Assembly: GCA_021413975.1 (NCBI GenBank)
Contig: JAIOPJ010000046.1
Location: forward strand, 41,252-105,251
Source of the DNA: Gemmatimonadota bacterium
GTDB lineage: Bacteria; Gemmatimonadota; Gemmatimonadetes; Gemmatimonadales; Gemmatimonadaceae
Length of the DNA stretch: 64,000 bases
Direction: 5' to 3'
In this document: positions 1 through 8,363 of the stretch, piece by piece
How the letters are laid out: the number at the start of each line of letters is the position of its first letter
How positions within the stretch are numbered: the stretch's first letter is position 1
Made by a program: the position numbers and the translations under genes
The notes under the pieces: generated by a model
Database searches by the model: none
What the model saw: the letters and a program-made list of their open reading frames with translations, nothing else
Told to the model about the DNA's origin: nothing

Positions 1-197
1 AAGGCCTCAAGTCGATGACGCTCTGGCCCGCCTACGCGGCCTTCCAGGAGAGCGAACTCGGCTCGCTGGCCGCCGGGAAGCGCGCCGACTTCGTGGTGCT
101 CGACATGGACATCATGCGCGCCCCCGACGCCGTGCTGCAGGATGCGCGCGTGGTCTCCACCTGGGTCGGTGGCCGCGTCGTCTACGAGAGGAAGTAG
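1..197 (+). CDS. Amidohydrolase family protein, C-terminal fragment (cut by window edge)
   Basis: The frame is open from the left edge and stops at TAG 195-197, so only about the last 64 residues are present. They resemble the C-terminal end of amidohydrolase family 3 (YtcJ-like) enzymes. A TLWPAYAAF helix is followed by GSLAAGKRADFVVLD, the segment that closes the small beta-sandwich domain beside the catalytic barrel, and by a final TWVGGRVVY strand. The metal ligands lie outside the window, so substrate and activity cannot be judged. The next gene begins 4 nt downstream, which suggests cotranscription. Confidence 0.8.
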   Translation, partial: GLKSMTLWPAYAAFQESELGSLAAGKRADFVVLDMDIMRAPDAVLQDARVVSTWVGGRVVYERK

Positions 198-201
198 ACC
201 G

Positions 202-591
202 GTGCGGCAGATCTTCCTCATCCGGATCGCGCTGATCCTCGGTGTGGCGATCTTCGCCGCCCTCACCGTCTTCCAGCGCACGCAGGGCATGATCCCCGAC
301 GCCACCGACCCCGACGCCCTCCGGACGCTGCAGATGCTCCGGTACGCGGGCTGGGGCTACTCGGCTTTCGCGGTCGCGTGGGCCTTCTTCTTCCGCGCGC
401 GGGTCGAGGCGGCCATGAGTGAACAGCGGATCCACACGGCGCTCATCATCGGATGGGCGCCGGCCGAGGGTGCCGCCCTCCTCGGGGTCGTGCAGTGCTT
501 CCTCGGCGCGCCGCTCGCGGCCATGGCGGTGGGGGTGCTCACCTTCGCCGTCGTCCTCCTGCTGCTGCCCATTCCCGACACCCGCAGCTGA
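202..591 (+). CDS. Small integral membrane protein, function unknown
   Basis: This 129-residue protein is not recognised. I chose the GTG at 202 because a GAGGAAG ribosome-binding site lies about 10 nt upstream, inside the end of the previous gene. The longer frame from 142 would add an Arg/Ser/Pro-rich stretch that overlaps that gene. Four hydrophobic segments are visible at about residues 5-24, 46-66, 77-95 and 98-122, separated by short charged loops, so the protein is nearly all membrane. No catalytic motif is seen. It sits between an amidohydrolase and an M42 peptidase and is probably cotranscribed with both. Confidence 0.7.
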   Translation: MRQIFLIRIALILGVAIFAALTVFQRTQGMIPDATDPDALRTLQMLRYAGWGYSAFAVAWAFFFRARVEAAMSEQRIHTALIIGWAPAEGAALLGVVQCFLGAPLAAMAVGVLTFAVVLLLLPIPDTRS

Positions 592-599
592 GGTCCCGC

Positions 600-1670
600 A
601 TGCTCAAGCCCGCCGCCGTCACCTTCCTCAAGACGCTGCTCGACACGCCCGGTCCGTCGGGCTACGAGTCCGCGGCCGCCAAGGTCTGGCGCGACGAAGC
701 CGCCACCTTCGCCGCCGACGTGCAGGGCGACGTGCACGGCAACTCGATGGCCGTCGTGAACCCATCCGGGTCGCCCACGATCATGCTCGCCGGCCACATC
801 GACGAGATCGGCGTGATCGTCACCTACATCGACGACGACGGCTACGTGTACATCGCGCCGATCGGCGGGTGGGACCCGCAGGTGCTCGTCGCGCAGCGCA
901 TCCGGTTCCTCGGCCGCGACGGTGACGTCCTGGGCGCGGTCGGCAAGAAGCCCATCCACCTGATGAAGGTCGAGGACCGCGAGAAGGCCTCGAAGATGAC
1001 CGACCTCTGGGTCGACATCGGCGCGTCGACGCGCGCGCAGGCCGAGGCGCGGCTCTCGATCGGCGACGCCGGCGTCATCGATTCGCGCACGCTCGACTTC
1101 CCGAACGACCGCATCGTCTCGCGTTCGATCGACGACCGGATCGGCGCCTTCGTGGTGCTCGAGGCGTTGCGCCGGTATGCGGCCGACCCCGGCGACGCGC
1201 GCGTCGTGGCGGTGGCGACCACGCAGGAGGAGATCGGGTACCACGGCGGCGGGGCGCGCGTGGCCGGCGAACGGGTCGACCCCGCGATGGCGATCGTCGT
1301 CGATGTGACCTTCGCGACCGACCATCCCGGCGTGGAGAAGAAGGAACTCGGCGACTCCAGGCTCGGCAGCGGTCCGGTGCTCACGCGCGGGTCGGTGGTC
1401 TCCCCGGTCGCGTTCAAGATCGTGCGCGACACGGCCGAGTCGCTGCGGATCCCGTTCACGCTCCATGCCGCCGGGCGCGACACGAGCACCGACGCCGACG
1501 CCATCCATCTCGCCCGCGAGGGCGTGGCGACGATGCTCCTCTCGGTGCCGAACCGCTACATGCACTCGCCCAACGAGATGGTGAGTCTCGTCGACCTCGA
1601 CCACGCCGCCACGCTCATCGCCGCCGCGTGCAAGGCGGTGACGGGCACGACCGACTTCACGGCCCGCTGA
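600..1670 (+). CDS. M42 family metallopeptidase (glutamyl/leucyl aminopeptidase type)
   Basis: This 356-residue protein has the standard length of cytoplasmic M42 (TET-type) co-catalytic metal aminopeptidases, which trim N-terminal residues from peptides as large oligomers. The expected ligand set is visible: His66 in AGHIDEIG, the Asp178-Asp179 pair in DDRIG, catalytic Glu210 and ligand Glu211 in TTQEEIG, Asp235 in VVDVTFATD, and His322 in MHSPNE. The ATG at 600 follows a GAGG motif, and a longer frame from 453 would overlap the previous gene. The 3' end overlaps the convergent HEAT-repeat gene by 14 bp. The family call is firm, but substrate preference is not readable. Confidence 0.93.
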   Translation: MLKPAAVTFLKTLLDTPGPSGYESAAAKVWRDEAATFAADVQGDVHGNSMAVVNPSGSPTIMLAGHIDEIGVIVTYIDDDGYVYIAPIGGWDPQVLVAQRIRFLGRDGDVLGAVGKKPIHLMKVEDREKASKMTDLWVDIGASTRAQAEARLSIGDAGVIDSRTLDFPNDRIVSRSIDDRIGAFVVLEALRRYAADPGDARVVAVATTQEEIGYHGGGARVAGERVDPAMAIVVDVTFATDHPGVEKKELGDSRLGSGPVLTRGSVVSPVAFKIVRDTAESLRIPFTLHAAGRDTSTDADAIHLAREGVATMLLSVPNRYMHSPNEMVSLVDLDHAATLIAAACKAVTGTTDFTAR

Positions 1671-3384
1671 CCGCCGGGATGCCGGTGGTGCTCGTGCGGC
1701 GCTGCGCCTGCGCCACGAGCCGTACCGACGCCTCGCGCACGTCGCGGTCGCGGTCGGCGCGCAGCGCCTGCACGGCGGCCATCCCGGCGGGAGCGCGGAT
1801 GATGGCGAGAGCGGTGCAGGCCTGGATCCGCATCGCCGCGCTCTTCTTGAGCGCGTTCGCGCCCTCCCCCTCGGCGATAGGGATCAGCGCCTGCACCGCC
1901 TCCGCGGTGGGGATCGTCCCCAAGGCCGCGATCGCCGAGTAGAGCACCTCGCGGTCACTCTCCTGCCCGATCAGCGACACGAGCCAGCGCAGCACCTCCG
2001 GCTCGCGACGCCCCACGAGCGCCGCGACGGCGCGCGACCGCACCATCGGGGACTCATCCGTGAGGGTCGAGGCGACAGCTCCGAGCGCGTCGGCGGTGCC
2101 GGCCTCGGCGAGCGCCGAGACCGCCGCGCGTCGCGTGCGCGCGTCCGGGTGCTGCAACAGCTCCACGAGGAGCTGGCGGGCGGGCGGCTCCCGCAGCTCG
2201 CCGAGGAGATGCGCGGTCTGGCGCACCACCGACTCGCGCGGGTCGCGCGAGAAGGCGAGGAGGGCATCGTAGGTCCGACGGAGGCCGCGAAGGCACTCGA
2301 GACAGGTCGCGCGCGCCGTATCGGAAGGCGCCGACGCGAACTCGTCGATGACCGCTTCGGCACCGTCGATGCCGAACCGGTAGAGCACCTGCTGGAGCCG
2401 ATCCGCGGCCACCGGGTCGGTGCTCCGGGAGTGTCGCAGCACCGCGAGCTGCCGCAGCAGCACCGGCTTCGCGAGCTGCCGCACGGCATGGTTGAGCGCC
2501 TGCCGTCTGGCATCGGAGCTGTCGCGCTCGAGGAGCCGGAACTCGAGCGCGACGAGGGTGGTGAGCGATTCGATCAGGTCGTCGTGACGCCCCTGACGGA
2601 AGGCCAGGTCGCAGACCGTCACGAGCCGATCGAGCGCGCTCGCGAGACGCTCGGTGGTGTCGGCGCGATCGGCGTCGTCGCGCGCACCCGCGAGCGCCGG
2701 CACCTGCGTCTCCGGCATCGCGATGGCGGCGACGAGGCGTTCGGGGACATCGCGGGGTTCGGGCGCCGCCGAGGGAGCGGGCACCGGTTGCGCGACCGGC
2801 GTGCGACGGCGCATCGGCCCGCCCTCTGGCTCCTCCGCGGGGACCGCGGGGATACCCGGCGTCGAACCGCGTGACGGTCGCGCGGCGATCGCAGGCTGGG
2901 CGACGGGCGTCTGGCGTCGCTGCGAGCCGGAGACGCGTTTCGCAGGTGCGTTGGGAGGAGCCGAGGGAGGAACCGCGTCGGGCTCGGCCACCGCCCGCGC
3001 CCGCAGTCGCCGCGGGAGGGACTTGGGATCGATCACGATCTGGCGCGCCGCGAAGCGCGCGACCTGATCCCCGGCGCCGGGCGCGGCCGCCAGCACGCGC
3101 GCGAGGTCGAGCAGATCCGCCTGCGTCGCTCGCTCGGTGACCGCCAGTTCCTCGAGGCCGTAGACCGCGAACCGCGACGCGAGGAGCGGCGAGTCGAACG
3201 GCGCGCCGTCGGCGAGCAGGGCCCCGTCCGCGAGCGCGAATCGCACCTCGCCCGCCTTCGCGGCCTCGATCACCGCCCGGGCCGCGTCGCGCTGCTCCAT
3301 CACGGCCGACGGCTGCGAGCTCACCAGCACGACGAGCGCGGCGAATCGTTCAGCGAGATCGAGGTTCGGTGGGCGGTCGGTCAT
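1657..3384 (-). CDS. HEAT-repeat protein, function unknown
   Basis: This 575-residue cytoplasmic protein has three parts. An N-terminal alpha-helical domain covers about residues 1-130. An Ala/Pro/Arg-rich linker covers about 130-225. The C-terminal half carries tandem HEAT-like helical repeats, with recognisable units such as SVVRQTAHLLGEL, DARTRRAAVSALAEAG and SPMVRSRAVAALVG. Such solenoids are protein-interaction scaffolds; no enzymatic motif is present. I chose the ATG at 3384 over the ATG at 3420 because the latter overlaps a TATGTT element that looks like a -10 box. The gene is transcribed divergently from the histone-deacetylase-like gene and convergently with the M42 peptidase. Confidence 0.8.
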   Translation of the reverse strand: MTDRPPNLDLAERFAALVVLVSSQPSAVMEQRDAARAVIEAAKAGEVRFALADGALLADGAPFDSPLLASRFAVYGLEELAVTERATQADLLDLARVLAAAPGAGDQVARFAARQIVIDPKSLPRRLRARAVAEPDAVPPSAPPNAPAKRVSGSQRRQTPVAQPAIAARPSRGSTPGIPAVPAEEPEGGPMRRRTPVAQPVPAPSAAPEPRDVPERLVAAIAMPETQVPALAGARDDADRADTTERLASALDRLVTVCDLAFRQGRHDDLIESLTTLVALEFRLLERDSSDARRQALNHAVRQLAKPVLLRQLAVLRHSRSTDPVAADRLQQVLYRFGIDGAEAVIDEFASAPSDTARATCLECLRGLRRTYDALLAFSRDPRESVVRQTAHLLGELREPPARQLLVELLQHPDARTRRAAVSALAEAGTADALGAVASTLTDESPMVRSRAVAALVGRREPEVLRWLVSLIGQESDREVLYSAIAALGTIPTAEAVQALIPIAEGEGANALKKSAAMRIQACTALAIIRAPAGMAAVQALRADRDRDVREASVRLVAQAQRRTSTTGIPAVSGP

Positions 3385-3450
3385 CGGCTGCTGGTGTGGG
3401 TCGCGGAGTCCCGATAACATACGCGGGCCGCGCCTCCCGGCACCATCAGC

Positions 3451-3491
3451 GCGCCGCGCCGGTGCACCGAGCCGGTGCGCCGCGCCGGTGC
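3451..3491. repeat. Direct repeat of 15 bp, two copies, 26-bp period
   Basis: The 15-mer GCGCCGCGCCGGTGC occurs at 3451-3465 and again, identically, at 3477-3491. It lies in the divergent intergenic space upstream of the histone-deacetylase-like gene. The second copy overlaps the alternative GTG start at 3488. No function is evident; it may be a protein-binding site or a slippage product. Confidence 0.6.
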
Positions 3492-3514
3492 CCCTCTCCG
3501 CTCACCCCCCGCAG

Positions 3515-4441
3515 ATGCCGCTGCACGCCTGGTCGAGCGCGCACTATGCGATCGCGCTGCCCGCGGGGCACCGCTTCCCGATCGCGAAGTATGCGCTGCT
3601 GCGCGAGGCCGTCCTCGCCGAGGGCGTGGTGCTGGCGGCACATCTCCACGACCCGGCGCGCGCTCCGCTCGAGGATGTGCGTCGCGTGCACGATGCCGCG
3701 TATCTCGATCGGCTGGTGCAGGGCACCATGCCCGCCGCCGAACAGCGCCGGCTCGGGTTCCCCTGGAGCGAAGGACTCGTGGAGCGCTCGTTCCGCGCCT
3801 GCGGCGGCACGCTCGAGGCCGCCGCGCATGCACTGAGGAACGGCATCGCGATGAACCTCGCCGGCGGCACGCACCATGCCTTCGCGTCGCACGGCGAGGG
3901 CTTCTGCGTGCTCAACGACGTCGCCGTCGCGGTGCGCGCGCTCCGCGCGCGCGGACTCGTGGAGCGGGTCGCCGTGATCGACCTAGACGTCCACCAGGGG
4001 AACGGCACGCACGCCATCCTCGCCGACGACGAGGCTTCCTTCACCTTCTCGATGCATGGCGGACGGAACTACCCGTTCCGGAAGGTGCCGGGCCGTCTCG
4101 ACATCGAGCTCGAGGACGGCACCGGCGACGCCGAGTACCTCGAGCGGCTCGCGGGCGCACTGCCGGGGGTGCTCGCCGCCGCGCGCCCCGACATCGTGTT
4201 CTATCTCGCCGGCGCCGATCCGCACGAGGGGGACACGCTCGGCCGGCTCAAGCTCTCGTTCGACGGACTCATGCGTCGCGATGCGCTCGTGCTCGAGTCG
4301 GCGCGCGCGGTCGGCGTGCCGGTCGCGATCGCGATCGCGGGGGGCTACGGGCGCGAGATGGACGACACGGTGCGCGTCCACCTGAACACCGCGCGGATCG
4401 CGCGTGACTTCCTCCGGGACGAGCGCGCAGGCATGCTGTAG
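3515..4441 (+). CDS. Histone-deacetylase family hydrolase (acetoin-utilisation/acetylpolyamine amidohydrolase type)
   Basis: This 308-residue Zn-dependent deacetylase belongs to the arginase/deacetylase fold. In family order, the sequence shows GGTHH with the His120-His121 dyad, the DLDVHQGNGTH motif with Zn ligands Asp158 and His160, the third ligand Asp235 in AGADPHEGD, and the AGGYG loop carrying the transition-state Tyr. Bacterial members remove acetyl groups from small amines or proteins; this substrate is unknown. I prefer the ATG at 3515 to the GTG at 3488, which would add nine residues with no family counterpart. An alpha/beta hydrolase follows 3 nt downstream, so the two are probably an operon. 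Confidence 0.9.
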   Translation: MPLHAWSSAHYAIALPAGHRFPIAKYALLREAVLAEGVVLAAHLHDPARAPLEDVRRVHDAAYLDRLVQGTMPAAEQRRLGFPWSEGLVERSFRACGGTLEAAAHALRNGIAMNLAGGTHHAFASHGEGFCVLNDVAVAVRALRARGLVERVAVIDLDVHQGNGTHAILADDEASFTFSMHGGRNYPFRKVPGRLDIELEDGTGDAEYLERLAGALPGVLAAARPDIVFYLAGADPHEGDTLGRLKLSFDGLMRRDALVLESARAVGVPVAIAIAGGYGREMDDTVRVHLNTARIARDFLRDERAGML

Positions 4442-4444
4442 ACC

Positions 4445-5338
4445 ATGCCACCGATCCCCGCCCCGCTCCAGAGCGGCTTCACCACCACCACGCCGGTGCC
4501 GCTCTATTGGTGCCGGTACGCGCCCGCCGCGCCGTACGGTACGCTCGTGGTGCTGCACGGCGGCCCGGGGGCGCACCACGACTACATGCTCCCCCAACTG
4601 CTCGCGCTCGCCGCGGACCGCAGCTGCCTCTTCTACGATCAGCGCGGCGGAGGGCGGTCGAAGACCGACGATCGCACGCCGATCACCTGGCGCACCCACG
4701 TGGAGGACCTCACCGCCGTGCTCGCGGAGCTCGCACCGGGCCCGGTCTCGCTCGTCGGGTACTCCTGGGGGGCGCTGTTGGCGATGCTCTACGCGATCGA
4801 GGCGGCGGCCGGGCGGGCCGGGCCGGTGCCCGCGAGGATGGTGTTGCTCGACCCCGCGCCGGTCTCACGAGCGTTCCGTGAGCGCTTCGAGGCCGAGTTC
4901 GCACGACGGCAGGCGAGCCCCGCCCTCGCCGCACTGCGCGACGCGCTCGCGGCGAGCGGACTCCGCGAGTCGGATCCCCCGGCGTACCGGCAGCGCACCT
5001 TCGAACTCAGCGTGGCCGGCTACTTCGCCGACCCGTCACGCGCACGCGACCTCACGCCGTTCCGCGTCACGGGCCGCGTGCAGCAGTCGGTCTGGGAGTC
5101 GCTCGGCGAGTTCGACCTCGTGCCCGCGCTGCGTGACCTTCGCGTCGCGTCGTTGGTCGTTCATGGCAGGCAGGACCCCATTCCGCTCGACTCCGCAGCC
5201 GCCGCGGCCGGTGCCCTCTCGGCCCAGACCGCGTGGCTGGAGGAGTGCGGACATGTCCCGTATGTTGAACAGCCCGAGGAGATGTTCGACGTCGTGCGCA
5301 CCTTCCTCGACGACACCGAGTCCCTGACCCACGACTAG
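4445..5338 (+). CDS. Alpha/beta hydrolase, proline-iminopeptidase-like (S33)
   Basis: This 297-residue protein has the complete S33 catalytic apparatus. The oxyanion-hole region is LHGGPGAHHDY, followed by the family hallmark DQRGGGRS. Nucleophile Ser107 lies in the elbow GYSWG, Asp244 in HGRQDP, and His270 in ECGHVPY. A cap segment of about 100 residues separates the nucleophile from the acid. S33 enzymes hydrolyse N-terminal Pro peptides or other amides and esters. With no signal peptide it should be cytoplasmic. It starts 3 nt after the deacetylase-like gene and its stop codon abuts the start of the next gene. Confidence 0.88.
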   Translation: MPPIPAPLQSGFTTTTPVPLYWCRYAPAAPYGTLVVLHGGPGAHHDYMLPQLLALAADRSCLFYDQRGGGRSKTDDRTPITWRTHVEDLTAVLAELAPGPVSLVGYSWGALLAMLYAIEAAAGRAGPVPARMVLLDPAPVSRAFRERFEAEFARRQASPALAALRDALAASGLRESDPPAYRQRTFELSVAGYFADPSRARDLTPFRVTGRVQQSVWESLGEFDLVPALRDLRVASLVVHGRQDPIPLDSAAAAAGALSAQTAWLEECGHVPYVEQPEEMFDVVRTFLDDTESLTHD

Positions 5339-5794
5339 ATGGCCGCGAACCACGAGATCGTCCAGCCGCATGTCGGGACCGTCGAGCACGGCGGGCGACG
5401 CTACAACGTCTCCGTGCGGATCGAATGGGACGGCATCGAGTACGTCGGTCGCCTCTGGTTCGCCGACGAGGCGTGGGACGACCTCGGGATCCCCGATCGC
5501 GGTGCCTTCCCCGGCCGCACGCGCGAGGAGGTCATCGCGCAGACCAAGCGACTCACCGAGCCCGACATGGTGAATCGCTACAAGCGCGCCCTCGCCGAGA
5601 AGCGCCGCTACACGGCGCTGCGGCGCCGGACCGAGGACGTGCTCGCCAAGATCCGCTATCTCAATCAGGTGGCCGTCTCGATGCGCGCCGGGCTGCTCGA
5701 CGTCGACGGCGCCGCGCAGGAGATCGACCTCACGGAACAGCAGCTGCATGCGCTGATCGACCGGCTCGGGGAGAATGCGGGGGTCGAGTCCTAG
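5339..5794 (+). CDS. Hypothetical protein, 151 aa
   Basis: This protein is not recognised. The ATG directly abuts the TAG of the preceding hydrolase, so translation is probably coupled. The first half (about residues 10-70) looks like a small beta-rich domain with WDGIEYVGRLWF. The second half is helical and strongly charged (KRALAEKRRYTALRRR), and ends in an amphipathic helix. There is no signal peptide, membrane segment or Cys cluster. It could be a small cytoplasmic partner of the upstream enzymes, but nothing in the sequence fixes a role. Confidence 0.7.
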   Translation: MAANHEIVQPHVGTVEHGGRRYNVSVRIEWDGIEYVGRLWFADEAWDDLGIPDRGAFPGRTREEVIAQTKRLTEPDMVNRYKRALAEKRRYTALRRRTEDVLAKIRYLNQVAVSMRAGLLDVDGAAQEIDLTEQQLHALIDRLGENAGVES

Positions 5795-5795
5795 G

Positions 5796-5838
5796 CTGAA
5801 GGATGAAGGCCGAAGGATGAAGGATGAAAGATGAAGGG
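5796..5838. repeat. GGATGAAG-type short intergenic repeat, copy 1
   Basis: GAAGGATGAAGG-like heptamer to nonamer units recur four times in 43 bp between the hypothetical gene and the polX-like gene. Spacing is irregular and some copies are degenerate (GAAAGATGAAGG). Related purine-rich and complementary pyrimidine-rich runs occur at 8855-8976 and 9441-9485. No coding function is expected. Confidence 0.75.
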
Positions 5839-5861
5839 GCCGGCGATGCTATCTTTCCCCC

Positions 5862-7592
5862 ATGGACTCCCGCTCCGCCGCCCACCTCCTCCACGAGATC
5901 GTGGCCCTGCTGGAACTGCAGGGTGAGGACCCGGTGGTCCCCGCGCCCTACGCCGATGCGGCACGCGCGCTCGCCTCGTCCGATGCGCAGCCGCTCGACG
6001 AACTCCTGCGACGCGACCGCCGCCGTTTCGGATCCGAGGTGATCGAGGTCCTCGAGGACCTCCAGACGACCGGTGAATCGGCCCTGCTCGACCGCCTGCG
6101 CGAGTCGACGCCCGAGGGACTCTTCGAGATGCTCCGCGTCCCGGGGCTCGGACCGTCACGCATCCGGCGCATCCACGAGGGACTCGGCATCGACACCCTG
6201 CAGGAGCTCGAGGACGCCGCACGCGACGGGCGCCTGACCAAGCTCCCGCGCTTCGGAGCGCGCTCCGCCGAGCAGGTGCTGCGCGGCATCGCCTGGCTCA
6301 AGGAGAGCGGGGCGCAGGTGCTCTACCCGCATGGCCGTGCCGAGGCCGAACGTCTGCTGGCTCTGGTCCGCCGGCAGCCCGGGGTGGTGCGCGCCGAGAT
6401 CGCCGGTGCGGTGCGCCGTCACTGCGAGACGGTGCACGAGGTGGAGATCGTCGCCGCCTGCGTGCGCGAGCCCGAGTCGGTCGCCGCAGCGCTGGTGCAC
6501 TCGCCGGGCGTCCGCGATTCCGTCGGTAGCGGCACACGCGCCGTGACCATCCGCTACGACGACGGCGTGCGCCTCATGCTGCAGTGCGTCCCCGCCGACG
6601 AGTTCGTGGTCAGCTGGTTCCGCGCGACCGGCTCCGCGGGTCACGTGCAGGAGGTGACCGCCCGCGCGGCGCGGCGCGGGCTCACGCTCGGCGCACATCG
6701 GCTGCATCGGGCGGACGGATCGGTTGTCGAGCTCCCCGACGAGCCCGCGCTCTATTCGGCGATCGGCCTCCCCTGGCTCCCGCCCGAGCTTCGCGAGGGT
6801 CTGGGCGAATCGGACGCGGCCGCGGACGGCTCGCTGCCGCAGTTGATCGAATCGGCCGACATCCGGGGCGTGCTGCACTGCCACAGCCAGTACTCCGACG
6901 GCGGTTCGACGATCGCCGAGCTCGCGGCGGCCGCGCGTCAGCGGGGCTGGAGCTATCTCGGCGTCAGCGACCACTCGCAGTCGGCCTTCTACTCCGGCGG
7001 CCTCACCGTCGACTCGCTGCAGCAGCAGCACGAGGAGATCGACGCGATCAACGCGAGCTTCACCGACTTCCGCGTGCTCAAGGGCGTGGAGGCCGACATC
7101 CTCCCCTGCGGCCGCATCGACTATCCGGTCGAGGTGCTCGACCGGTTCGATTACGTGATCGCCTCGGTGCACTCGCGCATGGGGATGAACGAGACGCAGA
7201 TGACCGACCGGGTGATCAAGGCGCTCGAGGACCCGCACATGGCCATCCTCGGACATCCGACGGGTCGGCTCCTGCTGACGCGCGAACCCTACGCGATCGA
7301 CATGGAGGCGGTCATGCGGCGCGCCGGCGAACTCGGCGTCGCCGTCGAGCTCAATGCCGACCCGCATCGTCTCGACCTCGACTGGCGTCTCGCGAGAACG
7401 GCGCGCCGGCACGGCGTGCAGATCGAGATCGGACCCGACGCGCACTCGATCGAGGGACTCGACAACATGGCGCTCGGCATCGGCATGGCGCGCAAGGGCT
7501 GGCTCGGCGCGTCGGACGTGATCAACGCCCGCTCGGCGGAAGCGCTGGTGGAGTTCGCCACCCGTCGGCGCCTCGCGCGCCTGCCGGGTTGA
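5862..7592 (+). CDS. PolX-like protein: degenerate family-X polymerase region plus intact PHP phosphoesterase domain
   Basis: This 576-residue protein has the bacterial PolX layout: N-terminal helix-hairpin-helix region with GLGPSRIRRIHEGLGI near residues 95-115, polymerase palm and thumb at about 150-310, and a C-terminal PHP domain from about 335. The PHP metal-ligand motifs all look intact: H339-C-H341 with Asp346, VSDHS, GVEADI, SVHS, GHPTGR, ELNADPHRLD and GPDAHS. The polymerase site is not intact. The usual GS..RRG...DID motif reads AGAVRRHCETVHEVEI, so the two catalytic Asp are Glu193 and Glu195, and the third Asp (usual VDLR) is Arg237. A PHP nuclease role is more likely than polymerisation. 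A TATCTT at 5850-5855 lies 6 nt before the ATG, so the mRNA may be leaderless. Confidence 0.88.
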   Translation: MDSRSAAHLLHEIVALLELQGEDPVVPAPYADAARALASSDAQPLDELLRRDRRRFGSEVIEVLEDLQTTGESALLDRLRESTPEGLFEMLRVPGLGPSRIRRIHEGLGIDTLQELEDAARDGRLTKLPRFGARSAEQVLRGIAWLKESGAQVLYPHGRAEAERLLALVRRQPGVVRAEIAGAVRRHCETVHEVEIVAACVREPESVAAALVHSPGVRDSVGSGTRAVTIRYDDGVRLMLQCVPADEFVVSWFRATGSAGHVQEVTARAARRGLTLGAHRLHRADGSVVELPDEPALYSAIGLPWLPPELREGLGESDAAADGSLPQLIESADIRGVLHCHSQYSDGGSTIAELAAAARQRGWSYLGVSDHSQSAFYSGGLTVDSLQQQHEEIDAINASFTDFRVLKGVEADILPCGRIDYPVEVLDRFDYVIASVHSRMGMNETQMTDRVIKALEDPHMAILGHPTGRLLLTREPYAIDMEAVMRRAGELGVAVELNADPHRLDLDWRLARTARRHGVQIEIGPDAHSIEGLDNMALGIGMARKGWLGASDVINARSAEALVEFATRRRLARLPG

Positions 7593-7596
7593 TCGC

Positions 7597-8349
7597 ATGT
7601 CAGCCAAGAAGCGCGCGCGGGACGCGAAGAAGCCGGTGAAGAAGGCCGTGAAGGAGCCGGCGAAACGGCCGGCGAAGAAGGCACCCAGGAAGCGCCCGGC
7701 ACGCGCGCTTCGCGGCGACGCACTCCGCGACCACGCCCGCGAGATCCAGCGCCGCCTCGCCGTCGCCTATCCCGACGCGCACTGCGAACTCGACCATCGC
7801 AACGCGTTCGAGCTCGCGGTGGCCACGGTGCTCTCGGCTCAGTGCACGGACAAGCGCGTGAACATGGTCACCCCCGACCTCTTCGAGCGCTGGCCCGATG
7901 CTCGGTCGCTCGCCGCCGCTCCACTCCACGAGATCGAGGACGTGGTGAGGAGCACCGGCTTCTTCCACAACAAGGCCAAGTCGATCCAGGGCCTCGCGCG
8001 CACGGTCGTCACGGAACATGGCGGCCAGCTGCCGCGTACCATGGACGAGCTCGTCGTCCTTCCCGGCATCGGCCGCAAGACCGCGAACGTCGTGCTCGGG
8101 AATGCCTTCGGGATGAACGAGGGCGTGGTGGTCGACACGCATGTCGCGCGTCTCTCGGCCCGTTTCGGACTCACGCAGGAGACCGACGCCGTGCGGATCG
8201 AGCGCGCGCTCATGCCGCTCTTCGAGCGCGAGACCTGGGCGCAGCTCTCCCACCTCATGATCTGGCACGGACGCCGCACCTGCGATGCCCGCGCTCCCAA
8301 GTGCGGCGAATGCGTTCTCGTCGACATCTGCCCTTCCGCGAACCCCTGA
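7597..8349 (+). CDS. nth: Endonuclease III (DNA glycosylase/AP lyase)
   Basis: This 250-residue base-excision repair enzyme removes oxidised pyrimidines and cleaves abasic sites. The helix-hairpin-helix LPGIGRKTANVV carries catalytic Lys161, and catalytic Asp180 lies in VVDTHV. The C-terminal 4Fe-4S loop has the correct C-x6-C-x2-C-x5-C spacing (CDARAPKCGECVLVDIC). An unusual N-terminal tail of about 38 residues is very rich in Lys, Ala and Pro and resembles histone-H1-like tails; it could increase DNA affinity. The gene starts 4 nt after the polX-like gene, which supports a shared repair transcript. Confidence 0.95.
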   Translation: MSAKKRARDAKKPVKKAVKEPAKRPAKKAPRKRPARALRGDALRDHAREIQRRLAVAYPDAHCELDHRNAFELAVATVLSAQCTDKRVNMVTPDLFERWPDARSLAAAPLHEIEDVVRSTGFFHNKAKSIQGLARTVVTEHGGQLPRTMDELVVLPGIGRKTANVVLGNAFGMNEGVVVDTHVARLSARFGLTQETDAVRIERALMPLFERETWAQLSHLMIWHGRRTCDARAPKCGECVLVDICPSANP

Positions 8350-8363
8350 ACCCGACCCCACCC

